Shown: positions 22,531 to 33,483, counted from the first letter of the stretch. The stretch is DNA of 64,000 nt from Rhizoclosmatium globosum (GCA_002104985.1 MCGO01000012.1:558001-622000), one strand, 5' to 3'. Numbers and translations are program-made. The notes: a model not told the origin generated them from the letters alone.

Positions 22531-24104
22531 TCAGTCCGAATCCTCCTCCTCGTTGTCACTTTCAACGACTCTTCTGCGTTTGCTTGATTTTCCCTTTTTG
22601 GAATGGGTTTCTTCTTCTTCGTCCTCTTCGTCTTCATCGACAACACGTTTCTTGTTCCTTTGAGGCTGTTTCTTTTCTGGAGACGAAAAAGTATCTTCCT
22701 CCTCATCGTCCTCATCTACAACACGTTTTTTGTTCCGTCGTGCATTCTTTTTCTTGTCTAGCGATGAAGGAGCATCGTCACTTTCATCATCACTAATCAC
22801 TACAACATTTCGTTTCACAGCTGGAGACGAATCCAAGGAGATTTCGTCTTCTTCCTCGTCTTCTTCTTCCTCTTCTGATTCATTGGCGCGTCTTTGTCCA
22901 CGACGACTCTTTCGAGATATGACTACTTCCTCGTCCTCATCAGATTCTTGTTCCTCCTCTTCGATTTCTTCCTCTGAGTCGTCTCGTTTTGATTTTTTGA
23001 CTTCTTTGCAGGTTTGGTGGAAGATTTGGGCTTTGGCGCGATACGGCCCATAGCCATTTTAAAGTACTTGCCATCGTCATCATCGTCGTCGCCATCGTCT
23101 GAGTCTTCGTTGTCCGTGTTCTCATTAGAGCTATTGTTGGAATCAGCTTCACGTTCCTCGACATCGTCGTCATCGTCGTCATTGTCGTCATCATCGTCAG
23201 AATCAAGAACGATGGGACGAGATGGACCGCGTGTTTGAGAAGTGCTGCTGTTGCTGGATACAGATGAGCTGCGTGTTCGTCTTCTTCGGTCTCTTCTTGC
23301 CACTTCTTCTTCTTCATCATCGTCACTGACAACGAATCCATCCATCTCACTGTCGTCATCGTCCTCATCATCATCATCGTCTTCCTCGTCTTCTTCATCT
23401 TCATCCCCTTCTCCGTCACTCTCTGCCTCCAAATCCACAATATTCGCGTCCGAATCGTCGTCATCAAATCCACCATCACCATTGACATCATCGCCATCAG
23501 CATCATCATCATTTTCATCAAAAACTGCACCACAATTTGCACAATCCGAGTCCGCATCCGTAACTTCCCATGCACACGAGCCACACCTAAGAATCCCATC
23601 TTCATCATCCCACCGTTTCTCAAATCCAGACTTTTTGGAAACAGAGCGGCCCACGGATCTTTTATAGCTCTATACTTTTCCAAGTCCTGTTTGTGTTGCA
23701 AGATGGTGTCAGAACACGTGAGAGAGCCGAAATCTGGTCAAGCAGGACACGGTTGAGCGTTGGAGCTGAGGACGGCTTTGTTTTGCATGATGGACAGATA
23801 CGTTTTGACTTTTGAGGGATAGATGAGAACCAAGCGTGAAGGCAGGAGAAGCAGAAAGAGTGGCCACAGGGAGTTAGGATTTGCGGAGTTTGGAGGGTAT
23901 CGATGCAGATACCTATTGAGAGAGCAGTTTGGTACAACTCACTACTACTACTAAATTGCACAGTAACTAACCACATGCAACAATGTCTGAGGAAGCCTTC
24001 TTTGAGTCCGAATGCAGGGCTTCCACGCGTTCAAGTTCTCTTTGGAGCCGGGCAACCAAGGCACGCACAATCGGATGGGCCGATTCGAGCAAGGGCCGCG
24101 CCAT
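22531..24104 (-). CDS. RING-finger protein with acidic tail, Psh1-like (tentative)
   Basis: Exons 24104..23969, 23912..23716, 23669..~23045 and ~23003..22531. RING: CGICIDTLQTPQILTPCGH, FCFSCLHAWF, then CPSCK. A second zinc pair is CGSC ... CANC about 85 residues later. The rest is long D/E runs with basic patches (KKRVVDED repeated), typical of histone/chromatin binders. Order RING, zinc pair, acidic tail recalls yeast Psh1, the Cse4/CENP-A ubiquitin ligase. Near 23001-23045 the frame must change: either a 41-44-nt intron or one missing A in an A6 run. Coding-like sequence continues upstream of the chosen ATG without another in-frame ATG. Confidence 0.5.
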
Positions 24105-24346
24105 GTTTTCCAGGGCGGAAAGAGACAGTTTGTCGTCGGTCAGGGCGGCTTCAGCGACTTGGCGACGCAGGGCCTTTCGTTGTCGCTTTGAAGTTGCTTT
24201 CTTTGTTGACTGGTTTGTTGACTGGTTTGACTGGTTTAAGGTGCTGCATTCGAAGGCGCGGTGGCAGCGTCCATTGAGCGTGTTTCTTGGGTAGTTTTAA
24301 GTTGTGAAGTGAAGGGAGCAAAGGAACCAAAACAACTCAAAAAACA

Positions 24347-26721
24347 ATGCGGCTGTCCCTTCTCTTCGCAGTCGCAGCCAGTGTCAGCGCCTACTACCTT
24401 CCTGGGTTTCCGCCTCAGGACTACGAAGAAGGCGACCCGGTGCAGTTGACTGTGAATGCCCTGACTTCAGAGGACTCGCGCTCGCTGCTTCCCTACGACT
24501 ACTACTACGACAAGTTCCACTTCTGCAAACCGGATCAGCTTGAAGTCGAGCGCGAATCCCTGGGAAGCGTTCTCTTTGGTGACCGTCTCTACAACTCTCC
24601 CTTCCAGGTAACTAACTAACTAGCTGGTGGTTTTGTTTACAATGGCCCCACTAAACACATTGCCCTTCCTCATCCTGCTCCTCCCTGCCTGCCCTCTTTA
24701 GCTCAAAATGCTGCAAAATGCTGAATGTGTGAAACTCTGTACAAATCACATCCCTGCTGAGGATGCTCAGTTCATTAACCTCAAGTATGTTTTTCATTTA
24801 GTTTGATTGATTGTTTCATCATGATGCTGACCGCCACTCTCCTGATAGGATCAAAGAAGACTACTCAATGTCCTGGTGAGTATTTCTCTGTCGCGCCGAT
24901 ATGATCGGTCATGGTGTGGAAGTTGAAGTCAAGGGATTTTTGAAGGCGCTGAGATGGTATCAGACCAACATCAATCCACACCATATGCATGGAAACAACG
25001 GGATGTATGCTCAAACGATGGCTGCAAACTCAAAGCAGATAGAATCGACTCTTTGGCATGACCAGAACATCCCGCCAACCTTTACTCCCAACACACCACA
25101 ATCAACCAGAAAATCTAACCCCACTTCAGGTACGTTGATAACCTTCCAGCCGCCCAAGTCCTCCCCGACGACGACGGAAACGACTACTACAAGATTGGTT
25201 TCGACTTGGGGCCCTTGTCGGCGAGTCTGAGGCAACCGAAGTCCCCTACTTTTACAACCACTACGACATTACGGTCGAATACCACAGCCAAGACGACAAA
25301 AAGTACAGAGTCGTTGGAGTTATCGTCACCCCACGAAGTGTCAAGAACATTGACAAGAACAACCACTGTAACTATGTCGGCTTCCACCCAGCTTGTTGTT
25401 GAGTGAGAAACAGGAGACGGAGGTTTCATTTTATTATAATGTTGTTTGGAAGGTTTGTTTCATAGGGGGGCAGTTTTTGAGTGTGTTTAAATCTCACAAC
25501 AAATCAAAACAGAAATCCAAGGCTGCTTGGGGTACTCGTTGGGACAAATATTGCATGTTACTGACGCGCAGATCCATTGGTTCTCTATTGTCAACTCTAT
25601 TGTCATTGTTTTGATGCTGACTGGTATGATTGCCATGATTTTGTTGAGGGCCTTGCACAAGGATATCTCCCGATACAACAGCTTTATTGAGGAAGATGGT
25701 GGTCAGGAGGACATTGGATGGAAGCTTGTTCACGCTGATGTGTTCCGTCCTCCTCAGCACAGAATGTTGTTGTCTGTTTTGGTTGGAAGTGGTGCTCAGA
25801 TTTTCTTGATGAGTGGAGTTACTCTTTGTAAGTGTTCTTGATTATTTGTTGATGGGTTCATTTCTCATGGATTTTATTTCAGTGTTCGCCATTCTTGGTT
25901 CCTCTCTCCATCTAGTCGTGGTGCCCTGTCAACTGTGACCATCATCTTCTACATTTCTTTGGAGGTGTTTCCGGATACGTTTCATCCCGTCTCTACAAGA
26001 TGATGCAAGGAGAATACTGGCGTCAGAATGTGGCTCTCACCGCCATGCTCGTCCCAGGAGTCGTTTTCCTCGTTTCATCCTCCTCAACTTCATCCTCATT
26101 GGCGCTCAATCCTCCGCCGCCGTCCCATTCACTACTATGCTTGCCCTCATTGCCCTCTGGTTCCTCATTTCAACTCCACTCACCATTGTCGGCGCCTACT
26201 TTGGATTCAAGCAGCCAACCATTGAGAACCCAGTCAAGACAAACCAAATCCCACGACAAGTTCCAACGCAACCAGCATACTTGAACCCCTTCATCAGTGC
26301 CGCGATGGGTGGTATCTTGCCATTCGGAGCCATCTTTATCGAGTTGTACTTTATCATGAACAGTATCTGGTTCCACCAAATCTACTACGTCTTTGGATTC
26401 CTCTTCCTCGTGTTCTGTATCCTCGTGATTACGTGTAGCGAAGTTGCGGTGTTGATGTGTTACTTCCACTTGTGTGCGGAGGACTGGAGATGGGGATGGA
26501 GAAGTTTCATGACGGCTGGATGCAGTGGAGTGTACATTTTCTTGCACAGTGCTGTGTACTACTTCCGTAAGTTGCATGTTGACAATACTGCGAGTATGTT
26601 TTTGTACTTTGGGTGGAGTTTGGTGATGAGTGCGTTGTTTGTTGTTTTGACGGGAAGTGTTGGGTATTTGAGTTGTTTGGTGTTTGTGAGAAGTATTTTC
26701 GCGAGTATTAAGGTTGATTAA
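24347..26721 (+). CDS. Nonaspanin TM9 superfamily (Emp70), copy A, frame-broken
   Basis: Exons about 24347..24607, 24702..24784, 24849..24875, 25130..25452, 25513..25827, 25883..26721. Signal peptide, lumenal N-domain (YYLPGFPPQDY; YDYYYDKFHFCKP; DITVEYHSQDDKK) and nine TM helices ending in GYLSCLVFVRSIFASIKVD. TM9 proteins act in Golgi/endosome sorting of membrane proteins. Compared with copy B at 62015, at least six single-base gaps break the frame (near 25208-25214, 25385-25400, 25549-25552, 25897-25902, 25953-25960, 26072-26076). Each corrected segment stays highly conserved, which argues for sequence error more than decay. Intron 24876-25129 (254 nt) is absent from copy B, and copy B's last intron is absent here. 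Confidence 0.75.
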
Positions 26722-26989
26722 GTGGAGGGTTGTTGGTTGTGATGGTGTGGGTGTGAGTGTCTTTTGGTGGGTTTTCAGTTTTGTTTTTTTTGTGTTTTGT
26801 TTTCTGTTGGACTTGAGTGTGCGACCTCTTTTAAGTTTGTGTGAGGAACGGTTGCATCTATACAATGTTCTTTGTTTGAATAAAGATTCGTTATGGCCAT
26901 TCCTTTATTTGCCATAGATAACGGAAACCGCTAATGTATTCAATCTGAATGGGCTGTGAATATATCAAGATCGAATGAATCATTTACTC
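26722..26989. other. 3' flank of TM9 copy A, no gene seen
   Basis: T/G-rich 3' untranslated sequence with AATAAA near 26879, a plausible poly(A) signal. Nothing else is recognised before the C-terminal tail of the minus-strand MFS fragment. Confidence 0.4.
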
Positions 26990-28117
26990 TTAGCTGAATG
27001 CGTTGGTATAGCCACGCTCGTCAAACCACAAACCTAATTTGGAACCCTGAACAGAAAAACAAAGATGGCACCAGAGACATGGGTGTCTGTATCCCCATTG
27101 TTACCCAGCCCAGCAATGGGAAATACCAAATGATGCAATGCCACGGGTGAAACCAATGAGAGTAATGATCAAGTGGCCCCACACTTTGTAGTCAGTAATC
27201 GTTTCCCAGATATCGCTCCATCCAACCTTGATATTATACGCAGCTTCAACAAATCATCACGAACAACACGAGTGACACCAATATGGGATTGACGTTCGTT
27301 CAACCAACCACCAAAACTGAGGAAACCTTCCTTAGTATGGAATGGAGAACGTGGAAGAGCTCCCCAGAACGCGAAACTAGCAAGAATGGTAATGATTCCG
27401 TCAACAATAAAGAGCCAACGCCAGCCATTAAGCCCAGCAATACCCTCCATCTGAAGTAGACCGGAAGCCATGAGACCAGAGACAGCAGAAGCAAGAGACT
27501 GAACTCCCCAGAACCAGGAGAGACGAGTGGCGAGTTCGTTCTTACGGTACCAAGAACCCAAGAACACCAACGTAGTAGGAATCACACCACCCTCAGTAAT
27601 AGCAATCAAAGCACGGATAATATAATAATCCGTCTCATTCTGAATAAACGCGTGACCAAGTGTAACAAGACCCCAAGCAAACACCATGGCAGGAATAACA
27701 CGGTGTGGAGAGTATCTCTTGGCGAGGATAGGTCCCAAGAAGGCGGCAATGGCAAAAAGGACAGAATACATTGAAGTTCCGTTGTTGTATGTGTTGTACC
27801 CGAAACCAAGGTTCTTGGGGAGACCGCCCGAAACTGCGTTGTAGATGTTGGTTCTGTCCATGTTTAGGATGAAGGTGGAGAAGAGAATCCATGGCATGAA
27901 GCGGGTCTGTAGAAGGATTAAATGGTAAGATATATAAATGTGAATGCATTTGGGGGGGTAGGCAACTTACATCAATCAGTCGACGAACACGAGCTTCCTC
28001 CTCCTCTGTATATTCCAAACTCGGATCATATCCCTCAACCCTCGTTGGGTCAAACCCAACATCCTCAGGAGTTACTGGAACCTTATCCTTGTCAGCGTTA
28101 ATGATGATTTGAGACAT
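26990..28117 (-). pseudogene. MFS transporter (Dal5/allantoate-permease type), N-terminal half
   Basis: Exon 1 28117..27971, exon 2 27906 to about 27105, possible last exon 27046..26990. Start MSQIIINADKDKVPVTPEDV. TM1-TM6 include MDRTNIYNAVSGGLP, an RALIAITEGGVIPTTL segment and GWRWLFIVDG, typical of the anion:cation symporter family. One T is missing near 27250-27256 (GATTTGTTG). After it VGWSDIWETITDYKVWGHL reads on to TM7. The C-terminal half is not downstream. Instead it is found head-to-head on the plus strand from about 28205. The gene appears split, probably by a local inversion, or the assembly is wrong here. Confidence 0.6.
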
Positions 28118-28143
28118 TCTTTTTCAAGTGCTTGAGTTGATTT

Positions 28144-28161
28144 TGTGTGTGTGTGTGTGTG
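28144..28161. repeat. (TG)9 microsatellite
   Basis: Nine TG units in the 5' flank of the minus-strand MFS half, between the two divergent MFS fragments. Confidence 0.9.
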
Positions 28162-28190
28162 AATAATTTGAAAGCGAAACAGGAGCCGTA

Positions 28191-28198
28191 TATTTATA
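28191..28198 (-). promoter_or_regulatory. TATA box of the minus-strand MFS half
   Basis: TATAAATA read on the minus strand, about 75 nt upstream of the ATG at 28117. The N-terminal half seems to keep its own promoter. Confidence 0.5.
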
Positions 28199-28204
28199 CC
28201 CGTT

Positions 28205-28903
28205 TTGGATATTAACAACATTGTTGAAAAATGCACGTGCAGGTATTTGGACCAGATTTTTCGTCAACAAGTGGTGTCATACGGTACCGCGTACGGAAAG
28301 TACTTGCCAATTATCATCAACTCTTTCGGTTTCAACGTCTACGTTGCAAATGCTTTGACGGCTCCAAACGCCATTTTCGGATGTATTACCATGATCACAC
28401 TCGCGCGTCACTCTGACAAGACTGGGGAACGTGGTTTCTACGGCGTGTTTGCAAACACTTGGCTTTTGATTGGTTTCCTCCTCCTCGAGTTCTTGCCAGA
28501 CAACTCTGCAATGGGTGTCCTCTACTTTGTCACTTTCGTAATTTCTGGTGCTCCGTCTGTTCACCCACTCAACATTGCTTGGATGACTGAAAACACAGCA
28601 CCAATTGGAAAACGTACAGTTGCTTCTGGACTTATTATTGGATTCGCAAATATTTACGGAACATACGCTGCCCAGTTTTACCAGGCTAATGACGCTCCAA
28701 GATTCCACGTTGGAAACTTCATCATTATTGGTTTCCTTATTGCAACCATTTTCTTGTGGTTGAATCAACGTTTCTTGTATGTCCGTCTCAATAAGAAGCG
28801 CGCTGCGATCTGGAACGCCAAGTCTGAAGACGAGAAGGCTGATTACAATGCTACCACCAAGGACAGAGGAAGCAACAGGCTCGACTTTGTCTTCAAACCT
28901 TAA
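28205..28903 (+). pseudogene. MFS transporter, C-terminal half
   Basis: Open frame of 232 aa. Recognisable transporter sequence begins at about QVVSYGTAYGKYLPIIINSF (28273 onward) and covers TM7-TM12, including VANALTAPNAIFG, the cytosolic ARHSDKTGERG loop and IAWMTENTAPIGKR, ending in NRLDFVFKP. No N-terminal half or own starter exon is seen. A TGCACGTGCAG acceptor-like site sits at 28241-28251. It matches what should follow the minus-strand N-terminal half, so the two probably derive from one gene. Confidence 0.6.
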
Positions 28904-29216
28904 TTTTTACTGTTTACCCATATTATTTTCATTTTTGTTTTATGTTATACCTTGAAAGGTGTACAAAAAAGCATAATAAAGTTCCATAGATTATTAGAAT
29001 TTGCAACAAAACCCACACGTCGGATTTTTCTTGCATTATGAACTCTGTAAAGTATAGAATATCCAGCATCTGCGTTATATTGCCTTACTTGTACGGACCA
29101 AGCGTACTTGAATTCCAAGATGACACTACAACAGAGTGCGGCTACTGAGTAGCACAGACTGAAAAGTACGTTCTTCACGTGTAGCTTTTATTGACAAAAT
29201 ATTCCAGACACCCACA
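28904..29216. other. 3' flanks of convergent genes, no gene seen
   Basis: 313 bp between the stops of the MFS C-half and the proteasome gene. AATAAA near 28973-28979 may serve the plus-strand fragment. Nothing else recognised. Confidence 0.4.
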
Positions 29217-30336
29217 TCAATCACGTTCAACAATACGAGTAATATGCTGCTCAATGTCTGAAACAGTCAATTGACGGAATTCGGGGTCATCTTTTGTTAC
29301 AATTGCAATCTCCAAATCGGCAGGCTTAAAGTCAATGGAGAGGACAGTGCTGAGTGTTGTGATGGCCATCTGAGGGAAAGGAGAACGATAAATACGAGAT
29401 TAATTGGACCATTAAAATTTCATTACCTCAACGGTATCTTCAATGCTCAGAGATGGGTCCTTCTTCAACTTCTTCTCCAGGTGGTTGATTGCTTCCTGTC
29501 CCTTTGCACCAGCAGAGGTCGCCTTGTATCCAGCATAGTATCCAGCAGGGTCACACTTAAACACCTGTGGTCCAGCTTCATCGTCATATCCAATAAGCAT
29601 CATTGCTGTTGGTTTATTCGGGTGAGAAACCAAAAGCCTTGAACGCAAACACAAATAAACACTCACAAACACCGTATGGTCTCATCGCAGCATGCTGAGT
29701 GTACACTTGCGCCAAGTTTGCGATTCTCTTGGCGAGCATGTGAACAGGGATTTCGTATCCGAATTTGTATCGCCATTCAGCAGCTTCCATACGGGCACGA
29801 GCCACTTGCGCTCTCGCATCGGCTGTTTACAAAAGATTCGCCAGTCAGTTCGGATGCTCAGTTGAGGTATAAACGCTGAAAGAGTTCGCCTCCTTCTCTG
29901 CTGTTGTACGCGTCCCAATCCGTCCAAAAAAACCCAACACGGAGAACGTACCAATCAATCCCGTCATAACGCATCCGATTCCACGAGTCAATTGGAAGAT
30001 GTGGGTGACGGTGGATGGATCGAGGAGCTTGTCAGGGACCTTCTTTTGTGTGCAGACAACGGCACAGTCCTTTCCCTTCACGGCGACACTCGTGAGACCG
30101 GCATTGGAAATGGCTTTGAATGCGTATTCAACCTGGGCGTTAGAAAGTTAGAAGGTGCGGGATGCTTTGCGGGTGGGTGGATGGATGGAGTTGAAGGTGT
30201 GTTTTACCTGGTACAGGTGGCCATCAGGCGAGAAGATGGTAATATGTCTGTCGTCTGAGATTGGTTGTTAGGATGGAGGATGTACTTCAAGGGAGTGGTG
30301 GTACTCACATCCGCCAGCACCTCCACCACGAGACAT
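29217..30336 (-). CDS. PSMA6: 20S proteasome subunit alpha type 6 (alpha1)
   Basis: Six exons: 30336..30309, 30254..30208, 30132..29952, 29822..29667, 29605..29427, 29369..29217, giving 247 aa, the expected size. N-terminus [20 protein letters not shown] with the alpha-subunit signature [20 protein letters not shown] assembled over exons 1-3. Later [24 protein letters not shown] and [12 protein letters not shown] are typical. It is part of the alpha ring that gates the proteasome core. The first exon is only 28 nt, so start prediction could fail. Confidence 0.92.
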
Positions 30337-30642
30337 TTTGGTGTGTTGATTTTTGTTGGGTGCAAGCAACGCGTCCTAGCCTTCTCAACCATCTTTACAC
30401 CAACCTCATTTATTCACATAATTCAACCGCGTAAAGTAAATAAGAGGAATAACACCTGTGGATTTACTCTGTTTCAATTATTCGATATTCTCGAAAATTG
30501 GGATGGTTTATTACGAAGATGAGCTATCAAGCACTTTGAGGACCGCAGGGCGGCTTCCAGAAAAGAATTCGTGCTGGCCCAAGCCTTCAAGATTTTTCAT
30601 TATTACTTCGGCTATATCACCTTTTCACAAACTCTGTTCCAA
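30337..30642. promoter_or_regulatory. Divergent interval, PSMA6 / ankyrin-like gene
   Basis: 306 bp with no separate gene. It must hold both promoters. No proteasome-type promoter element was recognised. Confidence 0.3.
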
Positions 30643-32370
30643 ATGATCCAAAGTCCGTCTCTTCCCCAAACAGCCTCCATCTTTTCTCTTCCAATCGAAA
30701 TTCGAGAGCAAATCCTCTTCTATCTGCCAATTGATGTTCACCTCGCTTCTGTTGGTCTTGTATCCGTTTCTCTGTTTGTGCCTTTACTCTTCCATTCAAT
30801 CGAATTTGCACGCAACCACATCTCAATTGATTATGCTCGGTCTAATTCAGACTGCTTTGGATCCTATATTCAGACGATCAACGGAAAGCTCGAACGGTGT
30901 ACTAGCCATTGCCCCCATATTCCACTCACATACCAACTGGTTCTCTTTCACAAATTATTGGCATCTGACGGCTGCCCTGCTCGTGACGGGGACCATCATG
31001 TTCATCGGCCAATCGTGGGCTGCCTTCACATCAAAACCGTCCTCATCCATTTACTCAAAGATCCTTCATTTAACCCTAGGTGCAACTCCCATTGGCTTTT
31101 GATGTGGATATTTTTTGAGGTTAAGGAAAAATCGATGCAAATGGCATTTGAAGCTTTCAAACTTCTACTTGACGATGGACGAGCGGACCCAACTAAAAAT
31201 ATGAACCAAGTATTCAATTCGATCTGCGCAAACAACTATGCCGAATTAGTGCCTTTATTCCTCAGCGATATCCGTGTGAGACCGGCTTCGCACTCGAATA
31301 AGGCACTAAAGGTAGCATGCGCCAACGGAAGCATCGACGTGATCCCCATCCTCCTCAATGATCCGCGCATTGACCCTGCAACTGTTCCTCAACTATGCCA
31401 AATTGCTCTAGAAAAAGGACTGGAATCTAGCATACCCATTCTCCTCAAAGACCCTCGCGTTGATCCAAGCGCAAGCAACAACGCTGCTATTTATGAGGCT
31501 ACGATACGTAATCTTCCTTCTGCCGCTGCACAACTTCTTGCTGACCCTCGCGTCGATCCTATGGCCAACGAAGGACGTGTATTATTTGCTTCTGTCACCT
31601 GCGGAAGTTTCGACGTATTTAGGATTTTGGCTGCAGACCCTCGTGTGGATCTTGGAATGAATGGAAACTCACTGATACGGAATATGGTTATGTTGGATGA
31701 AAAAGATGTAGATGTTTTGGAGATGTTTCTTGCTGATGAACGTGTAGATCCCAGGGCGGGAGATTCTGAAGTGTTGAGAAATATGGCGATGAGGGGTATT
31801 ACTTCGGCTGTGGCAATGCTTTTAAAGGATGGGCGAGTTGATCCTGCAGCGATGAATAACTTGGCGTTACGGGAGGCAGCGAGCTGTAATCGAGTTGAAT
31901 GTGTGCGACTACTTCTTTCAGACGATCGGGTGGATCCTCTTGACGGTGGGCGCCAGTGTGCACTTGATCTTTCTCTCGAACACTATGACAAAATTGTCGC
32001 GAAGATGATTCTAGATGACAGACGAGTGGTGGAACGACGAAAGAATTTTGATTTGACGCTGGATGCATTCGAGATGGAGAGGATGGAGCTGCTTGATTTC
32101 TTGTTTCGACAAGATGGGTTCTTCATGGGAGGCCTTTCTGAAATGGATGACGTAGAATGGACCCCTCACTTTGTTTACCAAAACCGTATGGCTGTTATGA
32201 CACATTGTTCCAAGTTCTTGAGTGGCGGTATATATTATCATGAGCCATCAAGTGACTATATCAAAGCTGTGGAGACAATGTTTAGTGTTCTGAATGATCC
32301 ACTGGTTGATGCAAGAACCAAGTTTCGAGCAATTTTAACTGGTTGGGAGTCTTTGCGATATGTTTATTAA
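30643..32370 (+). CDS. Ankyrin-like protein with DPRVDP repeats and F-box-like start
   Basis: Single exon, 575 aa from ATG 30643; an in-frame ATG at 30571 would add 24 residues. The N-terminus SLPIEIREQILFYLPIDVHL resembles an F-box helix set. Residues from about 170 on form about nine repeats of about 30 aa, each with a helix pair and the loop (D/N)DPR(V/I)DP in place of the usual ankyrin GADVN turn: LNDPRIDP, LKDPRVDP, LADPRVDP, AADPRVDL, LADERVDP, LKDGRVDP, LSDDRVDP. It is likely a protein-binding scaffold or substrate adaptor. No catalytic motif. Lack of introns is unlike most neighbours. Confidence 0.6.
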   Translation: MIQSPSLPQTASIFSLPIEIREQILFYLPIDVHLASVGLVSVSLFVPLLFHSIEFARNHISIDYARSNSDCFGSYIQTINGKLERCTSHCPHIPLTYQLVLFHKLLASDGCPARDGDHHVHRPIVGCLHIKTVLIHLLKDPSFNPRCNSHWLLMWIFFEVKEKSMQMAFEAFKLLLDDGRADPTKNMNQVFNSICANNYAELVPLFLSDIRVRPASHSNKALKVACANGSIDVIPILLNDPRIDPATVPQLCQIALEKGLESSIPILLKDPRVDPSASNNAAIYEATIRNLPSAAAQLLADPRVDPMANEGRVLFASVTCGSFDVFRILAADPRVDLGMNGNSLIRNMVMLDEKDVDVLEMFLADERVDPRAGDSEVLRNMAMRGITSAVAMLLKDGRVDPAAMNNLALREAASCNRVECVRLLLSDDRVDPLDGGRQCALDLSLEHYDKIVAKMILDDRRVVERRKNFDLTLDAFEMERMELLDFLFRQDGFFMGGLSEMDDVEWTPHFVYQNRMAVMTHCSKFLSGGIYYHEPSSDYIKAVETMFSVLNDPLVDARTKFRAILTGWESLRYVY

Positions 32371-32450
32371 TGTATAAATTGGAATAAAAGGATAAGTGAG
32401 ATGAAAGATAAAGCACGGAAAAGAAGTGCCCAAAATTGCTTTTATTGAAA

Positions 32451-33375
32451 TCACAAGAACAAAGCATTGGGAACAACCTCAGGTTTTCCAGCAGTTGACT
32501 CCAGTTTGACTCCAGCCAACTTTGACTCCAAAGAGCTTGTATGGACGCCAAATAATTCCAACACTTTTGATTCAGCAAACAGTTTCTGGTTTGTATTCTG
32601 TGCAACAAAGACGTGACACGGAATAGAGTTGGATTCGCAGTGAGTTAACAACGCTGCCGCCCAACCAGTGAGAATATTTGGTGGAAGGAAAGACGGGAAT
32701 TTAGCCTACTCAATGAGCGTTAATACAGATTAGAGTTAAAAGGTTTAGCTCATTTACCAGGTGCTGAGGCATTCCAACTTTAGTGGACACCAACAACGCG
32801 GGCAACCCCTCCACACCCAAATAATCGCTATCGACATCCATCATCATTGAAACCGACGATGCATACGAGAACTTGCGATCCAAGACAACGACGCCATCTG
32901 TAGGAACACTTCCAAGCATGCTGAATAGTTTGTGTACCAAGTCCAAGTACGAGACATCAAGGCCCACGTTTGAAAGGTCGATTCCAAGGACACCAGGAGA
33001 TATCTGAGTCAGAGTAGCCCCAGCGCCAGTTCCAAGGGAGCAGCCCCATGAGTTGCGTTCCTAGTTACGGTGGTTGTGGAGTGCGAGTGAGTGACGCGGC
33101 CCTGACCAAACACTCTCCCAAGTTCCAAGTTCCAACCAATCAAGAAACAGAAACAACAAATACACCAACAAACAAATACACACCGAATTCACTCCAGAAA
33201 CAAAGAGAGCGCCCTTGATCAAGTTCTGCGACGGAACACTCGAAAGCAGTTCCGCTCCATCTTTCGAACACGAAACAATCAGAAGCCGCACTGGCTCGCT
33301 GTTGCTTCCAAATGACGTTGCGGTGGCTGTCCAGCTCGAAAGCTCAACTTCCTTTTCTTCTTCTCGGTTGTCCAT
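32451..33375 (-). CDS. Proteasome assembly chaperone 1-like (PAC1/PSMG1)
   Basis: Exons 33375..33184, 33060..32758, 32705..32451, giving 249 aa. Start MDNREEEKEVELSSW. The C-terminal third, PPNILTGWAAALLTHCESNS followed by IPCHVFVAQN and ESKVLELFG, resembles the C-terminal region of PSMG1, where a hydrophobic helix precedes an IP(A/C) strand. PAC1 with PAC2 guides assembly of the alpha ring. The rest is too divergent to be sure. All three junctions are in phase 0. Confidence 0.45.
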
Positions 33376-33483
33376 TTGTTCGGTTTTATTATTTGAGTAG
33401 AAAATCAGAATGTTCGTGTGCCTCAACAACGCACACACAAAGACAAGGAGGAAGGACAAGGAAGTCTCACGCGAGAAACAAGT

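Noticed and set aside
23242..23667. Poly-serine open frame on the plus strand
   Set aside because: Reverse shadow of the acidic GAT/GAA repeats of the RING gene.
22940..23701. A 253-codon minus frame beginning near QHKQDLEKYRAIKDPW, overlapping the RING gene
   Set aside because: It becomes Met/Thr-rich, the shadow of D/E codons. A 46-nt GT-AG intron (23670-23715) joins the RING exon to the acidic frame instead.
26170..26865. A 231-codon frame antisense to TM9 copy A
   Set aside because: Opposite strand of the conserved TM9 C-terminus, which is clearly the coding strand.
28205..28270. The ATG-less start of the plus MFS frame as a true N-terminus
   Set aside because: The first residues (before QVVSYGTAYG) do not resemble any MFS start, and six TM segments would be missing.
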